A stretch of DNA of 31,261 nt from Rhizopus sp. PT2906 (GCA_025529335.1 JAMYHX010000498.1:1-31261), one strand, 5' to 3'. Positions 1-11,204 are shown, numbered from the stretch's first letter. The notes: generated by a model from the sequence alone, not told the origin. Made by a program: numbers and translations.

Positions 1-1132
1 GAAATGATTAAAAAAGGAAGCTTTTATTTAACAATGATGGAATCAAATGGAGAATGCGACAGAACTTCTAGTGTAATAAGCTGATCAAACTGTTACTATG
101 TTAAAATCAAAAAATACACTAGAGGAGCAACACACAAATAAACAATAAAAGATTTCATTTTATAATACAAACCATCTATTGGGGCAGAAAGGGTGTAGAG
201 AGCTAAAAATACAAAAATGAGCTCTACAGCTCATCGTAAACAAGTGCAATGAGAAGAGCAAACAGGCAGGAAAAAGCATTTTGGTTTAATCTGATGAAAA
301 CACAGCATTGATATATGGAGCTATTGAAAATATTTTTTTTAAGAATAGGCTAAAGAAAGCTGTATAAATGATAAATGTTGTTAAGACAAACAGTGGTTAT
401 ATAATGCCGAGAAAGAATCGACTTAAATATAATAATGATTGAAAGGACAAGAGGTAAACGTGAATTATATTTAAATAGGATTTTATCCAGAATAAAAAGT
501 AACGGTTTCTGTATGATGATCGATTTAGTTCGTGGTCATGTACCTATGTTTACACTTAAAATACAAGGAAAAATTGAGTAAATGAATAGAAATTGTCGCC
601 ATTCAATTGTTACTTATCTTAAATTACGCAACTACAATATATTACAGGGATGGAACACTCTCTGCATCCGCACCCAAATTGTTGAGAATAAGGATGTAGG
701 ACGACATCAATCTTCAGATATGTTAAAGGATAGTGCGAAATCTAATCCACATAAAAGAAAAATTGACTTGGCAGAGGGGACGAAACTGCTTCAAACTATT
801 ATCTGTGTTGAAAGTATATAGCTTTATAGCATTCCCGTTAACCACTGTTTCCCAAAAACATCAAAACTATATAAAGACACTTTAAAAATCAAGTATTCCA
901 AATCTTTTCAGTAAATTTACCAGAGAAAAAAACTGATTAAAGTTGATGAATCAAGTGTGGTACTCCAAGTCATAAAATAGTATTACTAGTATCAGCTAAA
1001 AAGATTGAATGATAAAAACTTTCCCAACCAAAGCCTTACAAAAAAAATCTTGCGATTGATGACGCAAGAAATTATCACATTTTTCTTGGTGGCATAGAAA
1101 TTTTTTTTTCTTTATTCCATCCATACACAAAT
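1..1132. other. gene-poor AT-rich stretch, no supported gene
   Basis: No gene is supported here. A 79-codon open frame at 582-821 (+) reads WNTLCIRTQIVENKD in its middle but matches nothing I know and has no convincing start context. It may be chance or an old relic. The last ~40 bases (about 1091-1122) are T/C-rich and lie directly upstream of the ATG at 1133, so they are the likely core promoter or 5' UTR of that gene. Confidence 0.5.
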
Positions 1133-2826
1133 ATGCCTAAAGGGAAACCATTGAAAACGAGAGTTTTAGGTCTCTCCAAAGGCTATAAATACAAAGAGTG
1201 GTTGAATTCTGAATTAAATGTTGATGAACCTTTTATCAATTATTTTAAATTCGCCGACACTTTTGATGGTTCACAGAGCGCAACAAATTATCATTATACA
1301 GACCTTCTAAAAAAGTTGTCAACTGGACAAAGTAATAAGCTGACAAAGATTGCTTCTACCGCAAAAAGGTTATACGACGTTAGTATATATGGAAAAAAAA
1401 CCCCCCCGTATTGCTTGTTGAAAATACTAATAAATTATAATTTTTATTAGTCACGAAATAAGCTTGATTCTGAATTTGGAAAACGGTATAAAGAATATTG
1501 GGAGATGAAGAATGAGGACATAAATTTACAAAGAACTATGAGAGCCCAAAATCAGCAAACAGTGTTACGATTAAATGAAATAACAAATAAACAGATTCAA
1601 CACCTCGCCCAAATGGTAATACTTCAATCCATAGGAGTTCAATAAATAGTGTACTAATGGATAAATAATTGATTTAATAAACTACTTAGGCTAATAATAG
1701 TGAAATATCTGATAGAATGACAGCGATCTCTGAATCTGATGAAACGGAAGAGGAATCTGAAGAGGATAGTATCACCGAAAGGGTTATAAAACAAACAGCA
1801 AACCTTCCCTCGACTGAGTAAATATTTGTTAGCGTTCATATTTTCATTCATTTACACAGCTAATAATGCAAATCGAGTAGAGTTGGCGAATTGGAAATAA
1901 TAGATTTATCATTACAAATAACAGTGGAAATTTTAAAAGCGGAGACTTCTGCTGCTCAATTTGAGTCAATAATGAAAGCAACCAAAATTGATCTAAATCC
2001 AATGTCCATTCAAGCAAATACTCTTATTAAAGGACTCAATGATACACCTCTGTCCGTACAGGCATTACGAAAAGCACTTTATCATTGCGGATTTCATGAC
2101 AACTTTGATTTAATTACAAATCATGATATTGGTTTTATAAAAGTTACAGTCAGACACTTGTAAGTAATACAAAAAGAAACCTTTAGTTGGTTTATTATTT
2201 ATATTGACATATTGCCAATCCACACATTTATAGCCTGGATTTTATGAACTCACCGAATAGTCCTTTGAATACAATTATGTTGGAGAGAACAGCAGCAACC
2301 TATCTAATCATATTTATTGTAAACCAGTTGTTCATCTCGAACAATGATGTAATAAAACTTGGCTGGTTAGAGAGAGAATTTTTTTCTACCGACAGAACCA
2401 AATTCGACGGAATCATTTTCAAAGTTGGTGACAAATCGATTGCTCCGGGACTAGTGGAATTCTCTGGAGGTATTAATGATAAGACCTCTTCTCAAAAGAA
2501 CGCAAAAGATATAGAAAAGTTGTACACTAATATGGTGAAAGTTATGGAAGATATTAAAACTGATAAAATGTTTTGTATGAGGTGTTTTGGTAAGAATATT
2601 TCTTATTTAATAATACCTTACACTAAATCTCCTTTTTTACAATGCAATAGGACATAACATTTACTTTGAGAGGCTTGTTCATTACGATGGTGTAATGTAT
2701 AGGACAGTTGATGTAGTTGTAGAAATCCCAACTACACCGAGAAAATTAATCGCCTATATAAATGAAATACCAAATATACTTGCATGGGAGGAGGCCCTGA
2801 TTAATCATGCCCTTAATTTGAATTAA
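1133..2826 (+). CDS. six-exon gene, 449-aa protein of unrecognised (probably Mucoromycota-specific) family with nuclease-like C-terminal half
   Basis: Exons 1133-1378, 1451-1615, 1690-1817, 1881-2159, 2234-2589 and 2651-2826 join in frame with no internal stop. The five introns are 61-74 nt, start GTTAGT, GTAATA, GTAAAT, GTAAGT and GTAAGA, and end in AG; the first two contain ACTAAT-type branch sites. The N-terminal ~80 residues are basic. Residues about 83-137 are polar and probably helical or coiled-coil, and an acidic Glu/Ser linker follows (about 150-165). The C-terminal half (about 260-449) holds E290-R, W317-x-E319, D331-G and E348-F-S-G351, then a Lys-rich helix and a strand-rich end. 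This order resembles the E/D/ExK layout of PD-(D/E)XK nucleases, with Ser in place of the catalytic Lys. The same signature recurs in the gene at 16100-18129, so I infer one family. Function is unknown. The start is the first ATG of the open frame, after a pyrimidine-rich leader. The exon model is strong; any nuclease role is inference. Confidence 0.8.
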
Positions 2827-5800
2827 ATCATAATCTACAAAACCCTTTCCCTCATCATTAACAATAATTAAATATGTACTTATCATTGCTCCAATGCCTT
2901 CTTGAAAAAAAATATATAATCCATTTATAAGCTTTATATGTAGATCAAATTACTGGGTAATTTATTTCCAAGCAGCTGGGCTAATTAGCTTCAAACATGT
3001 GACTAAGTCAGTCTCCTTTTTCTGGGCAATTTACCCTGACACAAGTATCCAAAATCATACAAAAAAAAAAAATGGGAAGAATCTTCAAACATCTGGTAAA
3101 TTGAGAGTGGAAGCACAGTACCAACTTATTTCAATGATTGTGCATTCTTTTGGAATGAGCTTCCAAATTTTATCCAATTAATACTTCGTTTCACTTTTTA
3201 TAGCGTAAAAAACTGAATTAATATAGCGAAAACTCGCTTTAACGGATACTTTTCCACTAAATTGAGTCATGACTGTAGTTGGAAATTGAGGATTGGCCAA
3301 AATGTTTATTCAAGTCTAGCTCATAAAACTAGTTTCAAACAATGATAATTGTCTTGAATAATTAATCATGTCGAATTATGTATAAAATAATTTTCTACAC
3401 AAGTGTTAAATTGCTTACAGTAGTAAGAAGTACAACTGGATTTCAAACATAAACGCCGTATGCATATATTCATTGAGACAGATATCTCACGACAATCACA
3501 AAAAAATATTGTGAAATCGTCAAGCTAATTCGATAAGTTTAGGGAAAACGATTCTCATGTAGTTAGCCAGACTTATTTAAACAAATTTTTCTCTGTAGTA
3601 TATGTAAGTAAAAAACACTAAGAGCAAATGAGGGATGCCAGGATTAGAAAGATTTGAAGAGTTTGCGTGTTTTATATACTAGTGATAAATACAACTAATC
3701 AAACTCAATGAGGATTTGCTATTAGGTCACAACAACAGAATTGTGTGCTATTATTATCACTATTATTATTATGTAACATTAACTTTAACAAATAAAACAC
3801 TTTGAATTCACGAAAAGCACATACAGTCTAAAAGCTAAACTTGTAACTTATAGTAGCTTGGAAGTTACAAAACGTGTATAAATGGTCGCATTTCACTGTC
3901 TGTTCCTAAATTTGTCTTATATCTTATTAAGAAAAACTCGAAAATACATAAAATTTTGCTACTTTTTCCTTGAAAACTAGTTTTCACTTTTCATCCCTGC
4001 TCTACTTTTTTTCCACAAAATAATACCAAGAAAAAATTATATGCCAATGTACCTGAGATGCTCAACTTTAACTCAAAAGCAAGTGTTCAAAAGTATCCTA
4101 TTTTTTGCAGTTGGTATAACTTTTTTCAGTGCTAATGTTTCAGATTTTACACGTATTTTACAAGTAAAAATCAAAAACGATATTAAACAATGAAATAATT
4201 TTAATAAAAAAACTTATTTCCCTATAAAAAAAAAAATCAAAAACTTTGAGCTTTCATATCTCCACAAAAAATTAAGCTATGCTAGTACTTTTAGATAATA
4301 AAAGTTACTTATTTTAGGGCTCTTTATAACATATTTAAGTATAAAAAAGTTTTGAGCACTTTTTTTCTTTTTCCCTTTTTTGACATTTTTTTGTAGTAGA
4401 TTTCAAAATATTTATCAAATTGAGTAATAGGCGTTTTTTGTTAATTTTATAGAACTTAATAAGCTCTGTCATTCCCATTTTAGTTTTTTTTAAAAATGTT
4501 GATTTTTCGTCGAGATATTCTCAAAATGCTTAAAAAAGAACATCCTTGATTCAGCCTCCAAAAAAGACGAGTATACCCTCCTTTCAAATTTTGGATTTGA
4601 AAAAAAATTGACAAATATTCTATTTTCTCTACGAAAAATGTAGCTAAAAAACTCGCTAGTAGCTAGGTCAATAGGTAATTTTGCGGCGCAAATTATCAAA
4701 CTTTTAAATTAGAATAATGCTTATAAAAAGTGACTTGTATCTTCAAAAAATCTTTAAAAATTCAAGCACGTTTTACACAAAATTTAATGTGAAACATTTA
4801 TTTAGTTTTTATTTAGTCAAATGCAGAATTTAAAACTATATAAAAAGTATTTAATACGCTGTTTCAACTAATCCTACAGATTATGAGATATTAGACGATT
4901 TTGTTTTTTGAATCATTTTTGGATCATTTTTGGATCAATTTGTCAAATGAATTTTGGAACTCAGTTATGATAAGTTTTAAGCTGTAAAATAAGCTATTAT
5001 TTGAATTACCTTGACGAACAATTGATATTTTTTTGTGAAACAAAAACGAAAAAGCTGCTTCCAATAGAATCCATCTTGCGACTACAAAAAGTTAGCATTT
5101 TAATTTAGATATTCAATTTTTTTCAATTACTTTTAGGTTAATTTGGTCAATGTTGAGCCAATGTACCAATATTTTAACATTGCCTCTTCTATTTTCGAGC
5201 TAATATTGATGGCCCCAAAAGGGGAGGAACATCCTCGTTAAAAAGATTTGACATAATTAGACCAAATACTGGGCGAGAAAATTTGAAAAATATTGGAAAT
5301 CCATCCGAGGCCTACCTATTACGAGAGTAAAATACTGCCAACAAAAACCCTATTTCGCCGAATTTTAATTCAAGCAACTTCCAACTTAACATAAGAGTAA
5401 ATAAACATCTCAGACACAATACTATTAAAGGACAGATCTCATAGCTTACTTTATATTGACATAATTGTCAGCAAATTACTGCTATAACTTGCTGCGTAGT
5501 TTTAATTATTGAAAACAATTGAAAATATAAACTATATTGTCATAGAACAGCAATTGTTACTATAGCAAAAATTTATATATTTGAATCACAATTTAAATGT
5601 CAATCTCGTGTAAATAAATTTGTCATCCTGTACAACATCATCAATTATATTTAAAGAGATAATCAATGAACTTGTTAATAAACAAGTTCATAAATTTTTA
5701 TTATGTTCATTAAGCAAGTCGCAAGTTTTTAAATTTTCATATTCATGAAGAACCAATAACTGTTCTATTTTTCAATCTACATAATCTATTAACTCATTCA

Positions 5801-6475
5801 ATTAATCTTTTTAGTTATTTATTGGTCTGCATTAATGATCCATCTCTTGTATTCTCCATTCTCCCCATTCCTTTAATTTAGACAATTAATATACAGTAAA
5901 TAGCTAAGAATTTCAGATAGTTATTAATAATAGCCATATCTTATTTTAAAAGCATAAGCAACATCTTATTTATTATTTTATAAGTATTTAAATTTTCATT
6001 TTTTCACAGAAATAATTTGGTTCTTCTAAAAGTATTGATTTCTCCTAGTAAGATACCTGATCTATCAGAATTACAACATTCCAGAATTAGAAAATCTTTG
6101 ACAGATCTAGGATGTTCCATTGTTCCGTAACTGGTTTCTGTCTATCAGGAACTAACAATGAAAGATAGCTTATAGCAATATTATCACTGAAACATAATAT
6201 ATTATATCTCTACACATTTATCAATTAATAATCATTTATATTATTATTTCTAATGAATCTGTGTCCATTAGATCTTATCAAAAATATCCAATAGCTATAT
6301 AAACCTCTATCCAATCCATCTTAATAAACAGTACTTTACGTTGAATTTATTTCACACAAGTCTTGATAATCAATACCCTAAAAAATGTGCAAAAGAAAAC
6401 AATACTCTCGCTTTTGGTTCAATTTTCACCAGATATTTGCCTATCCTAAACTCTAAATATAATAGTTTTTTATAG
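2827..6475. other. long gene-free AT-rich region with repeats
   Basis: About 3.6 kb with no supportable gene. Short open frames at 2999-3181 (+) and 4490-4699 (-) look like chance. The stretch holds one copy of a dispersed repeat (4605-4745), a perfect 2x11-bp direct repeat (4912-4933, unit ATCATTTTTGG) and a tiny CCCC-AAAA-GGGG hairpin at 5213-5224. Confidence 0.5.
4605..4745 (+). repeat. dispersed repeat family R2, copy 1
   Basis: This segment aligns by eye with 13465-13590 and, more weakly, with 6476-6600. Shared landmarks in order are a C-T-[C/G]-[T/G]-ACGAAAAAT-like start, a GTAGCT/CTACAGCT core, TAATTTTG followed by GCGCAAA, and a final TAAAAAGTGAC..GTATC-like end. The TAATTTTGC-GGC-GCAAATTA portion (about 4675-4696) is nearly palindromic. 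No coding frame is evident. The class is unknown; it could be an old transposon or satellite relic. Confidence 0.45.
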
Positions 6476-6600
6476 TTTTCTGTACGAGAAATGCAGTTAG
6501 AAGGTTCGGCAATAGCTAAATAAGTAGAATATTTTTCTACGTGTCATATCAAATATTCACATTTATAACGTGCTTGTAAAAAGTTATGCGTATCCAAACT
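6476..6600 (+). repeat. dispersed repeat family R2, copy 2 (divergent)
   Basis: The most divergent of three related segments. It starts TTTTCTGTACGAGAAATGCAG and ends GTAAAAAGTTATGCGTATC, matching the equivalent start and end of 4605-4745. The middle is poorly conserved and the palindromic GCGCAAA core is not evident. Confidence 0.3.
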
Positions 6601-6627
6601 ATAACCCAAATTTTAATTGCATTTTGT

Positions 6628-6675
6628 CGCGCCAGGAGATTATAATACTAATCCCTAAGCTGAAAATATGTACTA
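6628..6675 (+). repeat. dispersed repeat family R1, copy A, left part
   Basis: The stretch CGCCAGGAGATTATAATACT through ATATGTACTA matches 28466-28510. The homology resumes at 7162 after about 480 bp of extra sequence that contains a MITE-like element. Copy A therefore looks like an R1 repeat interrupted by insertion. Confidence 0.55.
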
Positions 6676-6758
6676 AGGAGCCTGTTTATTAAGATATTAA
6701 TTTTTAAACTTTAAATTGTTATTAAGAAACAAATATGAATACGTTTGATTCGATGTTA

Positions 6759-6947
6759 CACCACGGAAAAAAGTGTAAAATGAGATATAAACTACAACTT
6801 TTTTGAAAAAACTACTATGACAGTCGCTGCAGAAACTGTTTTATCTGAAGATATTATTGGAAAGATATAACTTTATAACAATTATAAATAAAAAAACAAA
6901 TAACTGCAAATTTTAAAATTGCCATTTTCGCGTTTTTTCCCACAGTG
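6759..6947 (+). mobile_element. MITE-like element, copy 1 (189 bp)
   Basis: A short non-coding element bounded by imperfect terminal inverted repeats. The left end is CACCACGGAAAAAAGTGTAA; the right end, reverse-complemented, is CACTGTGGGAAAAAACGCGA. Two further full-length copies at 9881-10071 (+) and 29886-30074 (-) share the whole interior, including AAACTACAACTTTT, ACTACTAT, a CGCTGCA core, ATTGGAAAG and TATAACTTTATAACA, and are nearly the same length. Flanks are TA-rich, so a TA target duplication is possible but not certain. No open frame is present, which implies mobilisation by a transposase encoded elsewhere. Confidence 0.7.
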
Positions 6948-7161
6948 TTATAGTAATTTTTAAAAAAATAGATGATTTATTGAAAACCACCTAAATGTTT
7001 AAAGACGATTAATAAGTTTCATCCTAAGAGCTTGAAATGGTACATGTGGAGCTGGATATTATTTTGATTTTAATCAAAACCTTAAAAATATGGTACTCTT
7101 TCCAAAATCCGTAAAAATGTAGTTCAAAAACTATCTCCTAAACTATCTAATAAATAAAGCC

Positions 7162-7360
7162 GTTATAAAATAAAATAGCACACCAAAACTAAAGAACTTT
7201 ATTATCAGATAGAAAACATCATCTCTTTTATTTCCAAACTTCTGTAATCATAACTAATTTAAATAAATATATATTTATATATCCAATCAAATCTAAGTGA
7301 CACACTAATTCCACATTCCAATATTAAGTGAGTTTTATAATATATTACACAACAATCACT
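7162..7360 (+). repeat. dispersed repeat family R1, copy A, right part
   Basis: Starts at CGTTATAAAATA and runs through CACCAAAACTAAAGAAC, TATATTTATAT and CCAATCAAATCTA to a TATATTACACAACAATCA-like end. It aligns along its length with 28534-28735 with point differences and small indels. Non-coding on either strand as far as I can see. Confidence 0.6.
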
Positions 7361-7516
7361 ATGACCTCCCAGACGAGATTTTGAGAGCCATAAATACTCT
7401 CATATGAGTATATCCAAAAAAAGGCTTATATGAGTACATCCATAGGCTAGTGAGAGTTATAAGTAAATAACAATTACTTCCGATTTCCAATCCAAATAAA
7501 ATAAAGAAGACTACAA

Positions 7517-7798
7517 GTGATTATATTACGGAGAACATCGGGTCTTTATTATTACGTTAAAAAGGAAGCTAGGAATTATCAGGTCCTGGTTTCTAAAAGT
7601 ATTTGTACCCTTTCAATTCCATTTGGATGTCAGATTCAATATGGGATTGAGTTAAAATTTAACATAAATAATAGGCAAAAAACCGACAGCTTGAATCAGT
7701 GTATATTTTTCAGGAAAACGTCCCAAAATGTACTTAAAGAATATCAAAAATGGAAAAAAATAACACTCGTCGAGAAAGGCTCTGGTTTTATTTCATAG
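7517..7798 (+). CDS. 93-codon open frame of unknown significance, possibly an exon or gene remnant
   Basis: The open frame has no good ATG near its beginning; it opens at GTG. It contains a peptide SGLYYYVKKEARNYQVLV followed by IPFGCQIQYGIEL, which reads more like protein than the surrounding AT-rich DNA. A TTTTTCAG just before GAAAACG at about 7709 could be an acceptor site. I do not recognise a family and see no complete gene around it. It may be a remnant of a degraded gene; chance cannot be excluded. Confidence 0.25.
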   Translation: MIILRRTSGLYYYVKKEARNYQVLVSKSICTLSIPFGCQIQYGIELKFNINNRQKTDSLNQCIFFRKTSQNVLKEYQKWKKITLVEKGSGFIS

Positions 7799-7864
7799 AT
7801 TTATAACGATAAATATGCTCTTTTGTATTTTATCATGTTGAACTGTCGTATTGTTATAGTGATT

Positions 7865-7945
7865 TTAATGATTCACATTACATAGCAGTAAAGCAGCTGC
7901 ATAAATTGTTTTAGTAAACTAACCATAATACAAATACTCAAGTAA
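7865..7945 (-). repeat. segment shared with the MITE variant at the right window edge
   Basis: TAATGATTCACATTACATAG through AAATACTCAAG matches 31179-31257 almost base for base with small indels. At the right edge this segment is fused to a MITE right end (31100 onward). Here that end is missing or unrecognisable, so this is probably a truncated member of the variant element family. Confidence 0.5.
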
Positions 7946-8096
7946 AAACAGATATTAAAACTTCAGTGAAAATGTCTGTTTTATTCTTTCCCCATTATTT
8001 AAATACTTTTACTTAAATAAATCTATTAAATTACAAGCTACAATACATCAATATCAATTAATACTGCTTGCCCAATACTAATCTACTTAATACATA

Positions 8097-8126
8097 CTGT
8101 GGTGAGAATAATTGTTCAAGTGTTTT
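8097..8126 (+). repeat. left terminal inverted repeat of the Tc1/mariner element
   Basis: Thirty bases match the reverse complement of 9724-9753 with one mismatch (G versus C at the 18th base). Preceded by the TA target dinucleotide. Confidence 0.93.
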
Positions 8127-8494
8127 CAGAAAATGGCCATATAGGTATATTAAATCTGAATGCTAATTTATTATCACACTTCCAATATATTGTTAAAAAG
8201 CTCAAACTTTCCGCTATTTAATGGTATGCCAAAGTAAACTATAACACTATTGTGGAAGGAGGAGACGGACTTCAAAGTTGAGAGTCCGAATTTTGTAATT
8301 TGTCGAAATATGATAAGCTAAATTCCACCGACAATATCTTCCTATACATTCTTCGGAATTCAACGAAACTTTCCGTATTATTTGCTATTCATTCTTGCTA
8401 TCGGAAAATAATGTCAAAAGTATATAAACACATGCAAAATCTCTCTTGTTCCCCTAAAATATCTCTTCTACTCCAATTTCATCTTTAATACGTT

Positions 8495-9526
8495 ATGACC
8501 AAGGCTCTTCCCATCGATACTCAAAATTCACTCAAGCTTTTGCTCCAGCAGAACACTCCCTACTCTCAGATTATGAAACAGTTGCCTAATGTATCAAAAG
8601 GCACCATCAGTAACTACAAGCAAAAATTATTCAAAGTTGTCAAACCAACTCATCCCGGAAGAACACCAAAAGTAACCAAAAATACTCAGCAATACATAGC
8701 CAATAGTATTTGAAATGGTAGAATAGATGGTCCTAAGGGTGCTGCCAAATTTTTAGCCTCTCAAAATGTCTCCATGACAAATGATGGCGTTAAGAAAATG
8801 CTTAGAAGAAAAGGGTTCAAGGCTGGAAGAAAAGTTAAGACCAATATGATTAGCAAGGATAACCAGAAACTCCGTTTAGCATGGGCTAAGGCTCATAGAC
8901 ATCTTTCTATAAGTGACTGGCGTAAATGGATCTTCTCTGACGAAACCAGAGTAAACATGTGGGGCTCAGACGGTGTATCTTATTATTGGTCAGACAAGCC
9001 AGGTACCATGCAGCCTCACCAAATCACTCCTAAAGTTCAAAATAATGGTGGAGGTGTCATGTTTTGGGGCTGTATAACATCCGAGGGCCCTGGTTATGGT
9101 ACTACCATACTCGAAGGTACAATTGATTGGCTGGAATATGTGAAGATTCTTGATACATCACTGCTAGACACTCTGTAGTACTATGGTAAGAAACCTGCAG
9201 ACGTAAGGTTCCAGCAAGATAAGGCTTCTCCTCACAGATCAGTAGTCACAAAGCATTGGTTTAACGAAAATGGGTTCTCAGCTGAAAGGGTACTTGATTG
9301 GCCAGCCCAAAGTCCGGATTTAAACCCAATTGAGCATGTGTGGACTGAGCTTAAGCGCCGTCTTGACAGTTATCCTACTCGGCCCACAGCAAAAGAAGAA
9401 TTGGCCACTAGAATTTCAGATGAATGGAACAAATTTACCAAAGATAATTGCCTAGCATATATAGATAGTATGCCAAAAAGAATTAAAGCAGTTATCAGGT
9501 CTAAAGGTGGCTCCGCACCATTCTAA
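8495..9526 (+). pseudogene. Tc1/mariner transposase, DD37E-type, two nonsense mutations
   Basis: One continuous 343-codon frame, about the usual length for Tc1-family transposases (roughly 340 aa), is broken by TGA at 8711-8713 and TAG at 9176-9178. It has no frameshift. The N-terminal helix-turn-helix spans about residues 8-45 (S-K-G-T-I-S-N-Y-K recognition-helix-like). A GRPR-like HPGRTPK follows at about 53-59. The catalytic region has IFSDET (D149), FQQDKASPH (D242) and SPDLNPIEHVW (E280). The second Asp and the Glu are separated by 37 residues, not the 34 of classical Tc1. QQDKA replaces the more usual QQDNA, possibly a further lesion. In the intact family this enzyme excises and reinserts the element at TA. 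Flanking terminal inverted repeats confirm the assignment. Confidence 0.93.
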
Positions 9527-9723
9527 AAATAAAAACCTCTTTTTTTAATTTTTCTCTTATTGCTTATTTTTGTCTTCCTTCAGTGACTGCGGATCTTGAA
9601 CCCAACCAATCAAACCATACTATGTACAATCAAAAAGCCAAACTTTAGCTCTATCAATGATATAACCCACCTAACTGTGGTACAACTATTGCATACTTGG
9701 AAAAGCAAAATGTACGAAACTTA

Positions 9724-9753
9724 AAAACACTTGAAGAATTATTCTCACCACAG
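9724..9753 (-). repeat. right terminal inverted repeat of the Tc1/mariner element
   Basis: Inverse partner of 8097-8126 (29/30 identical), followed by TA at 9754-9755. Confidence 0.93.
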
Positions 9754-9880
9754 TAGAAGCTACTAGTAAAAAATGTAGGACTAAAATTGAAAAACATCTC
9801 TTATATTTTCCACCTATTCATCTAATTTATAAAATTTCCAGCTTCAATGTAGAATTTGCGGGTTTTTAATTTATAATTGT

Positions 9881-10071
9881 CACCCCGGGAAGAAAGGTGT
9901 AAAATGAGATGTAAACTACAACTTTTCTGAAAAAACTACTATAACAATCGCTGCAAAAACTGTTTTACGTGAAGATGTTATTGGAAAGGTATAACTTTAT
10001 AACAGTCTTATGTAAAGAAATAAATAACTGCAAATTTTAAAATTGCTATTTTCGTGTTTTTTCCCATAGTG
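9881..10071 (+). mobile_element. MITE-like element, copy 2 (191 bp)
   Basis: Begins CACCCCGGGAAGAAAGGTGT and ends with TTTTTTCCCATAGTG, the inverted-repeat partner. The interior is collinear with the copies at 6759-6947 and 29886-30074 with scattered substitutions. Same orientation as copy 1. No coding capacity. Confidence 0.72.
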
Positions 10072-10320
10072 TTTAATGATGTGCTTGCAAAACTGTTTCA
10101 ATGATGTACTCTTTTAAACTTACATAACATATGCGGAATTACAATTAATTAAATCGGACTTTTACTAAATACTTTCAAATATATTAAATTACTTAAAATA
10201 GTAATAGCATGTGAATTCGACTGAAATTGAAAAAGATATGGTAACTTTCGTTCAAATTTTCAAGACATTAAAACAGTTTTGCGAGCCACTGTAAATTCAA
10301 TGCATAATTTCAATAGAAAT

Positions 10321-10384
10321 ACCCATAGTGCATTTCAAAGTGCCCATAGTGCATTTCAAAGTGCCCATAGTGCATTTCAAAAGT
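10321..10384 (+). repeat. 21-bp tandem repeat, three units
   Basis: Three head-to-tail copies of GCCCATAGTGCATTTCAAAGT (the first starts with A and the third has one extra A), followed by a partial GCCCATTTTT and more GCCCATAAA-like echoes to about 10460. Non-coding minisatellite. Confidence 0.9.
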
Positions 10385-11204
10385 GCCCATTTTTAGATGA
10401 GAAGCTTCTTATTTTAGGGAGTATACCCATAAAAAATTGCCGTTGCCCCTAAAAATGCCCATAAAATAATCAATTTTAATTATTATGCTGAATATTCTAG
10501 AGATGTGATTTTACCAATAAAAAAGGGCATATTAAAATACATTTAGGAGAGCTCGTGGGGTAGTCATTATCTTTCGATCCTTTTGTTGCATCATGTGGTA
10601 CAATATTATTATTGCTGACTAATAATTGGGGAAATAAAATATCAACAGCATGTCGTTTTGTTATTTGTATGAATACTTTAATCTTAAATAAAAATAGAGG
10701 TTTATTATTACAGAATATTTTAATTTGTATAAAAGTGAACGACGCCACTAAGGATCCTTTGATCTAATATTTTCTCTAATTCTTTCAACAAAAACTTTTG
10801 GTCTAAAAACTCGCTTTCTATTTCGGTGTTATTTTTTGATGTATCATGGTACATCCAAACCTTGCTCAATGATAAGTAAAATTATCTTTATTTAGTCATT
10901 TAGTGGGTTGTAAAATTTGGTATTATAAATTTTTTTGCAAATTAGATTGCACAAACTGACTTTATTTCTAATGTTTCTAATGAGATATTATCTTGTGTAA
11001 GTTCCATTTTTGACTACTTCTCATGATATTTTGTGTAATTCACCTTATGTTTTAAGATCTATTATATTTATTAGATTATTTTATAACAAGGATTTTGATC
11101 TTGTCTTATTTTATTTTATTCTTCTTTTTTTATTCATATTTTCGGTTAAAATTTTATGATCATACTATTTTTGGTATATTTAACTTTATGTTTACTATTT
11201 TATT

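Larger units (their letters stand above)
8097..9753 (+). mobile_element. Tc1/mariner-type DNA transposon, 1657 bp, complete but with inactivated transposase
   Basis: Both ends are visible. CTGTGGTGAGAATAATTGTT begins at 8097, and its inverted partner ends at 9753; 29 of the first 30 bases match. The element is flanked by TA at 8095-8096 and 9754-9755, the target-site duplication expected for Tc1/mariner. A single transposase reading frame occupies 8495-9526 and is interrupted by two stop codons. The nearly identical ends and few lesions suggest recent insertion. The host copy is presumably inactive on its own but may respond to a transposase supplied in trans. Confidence 0.93.
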
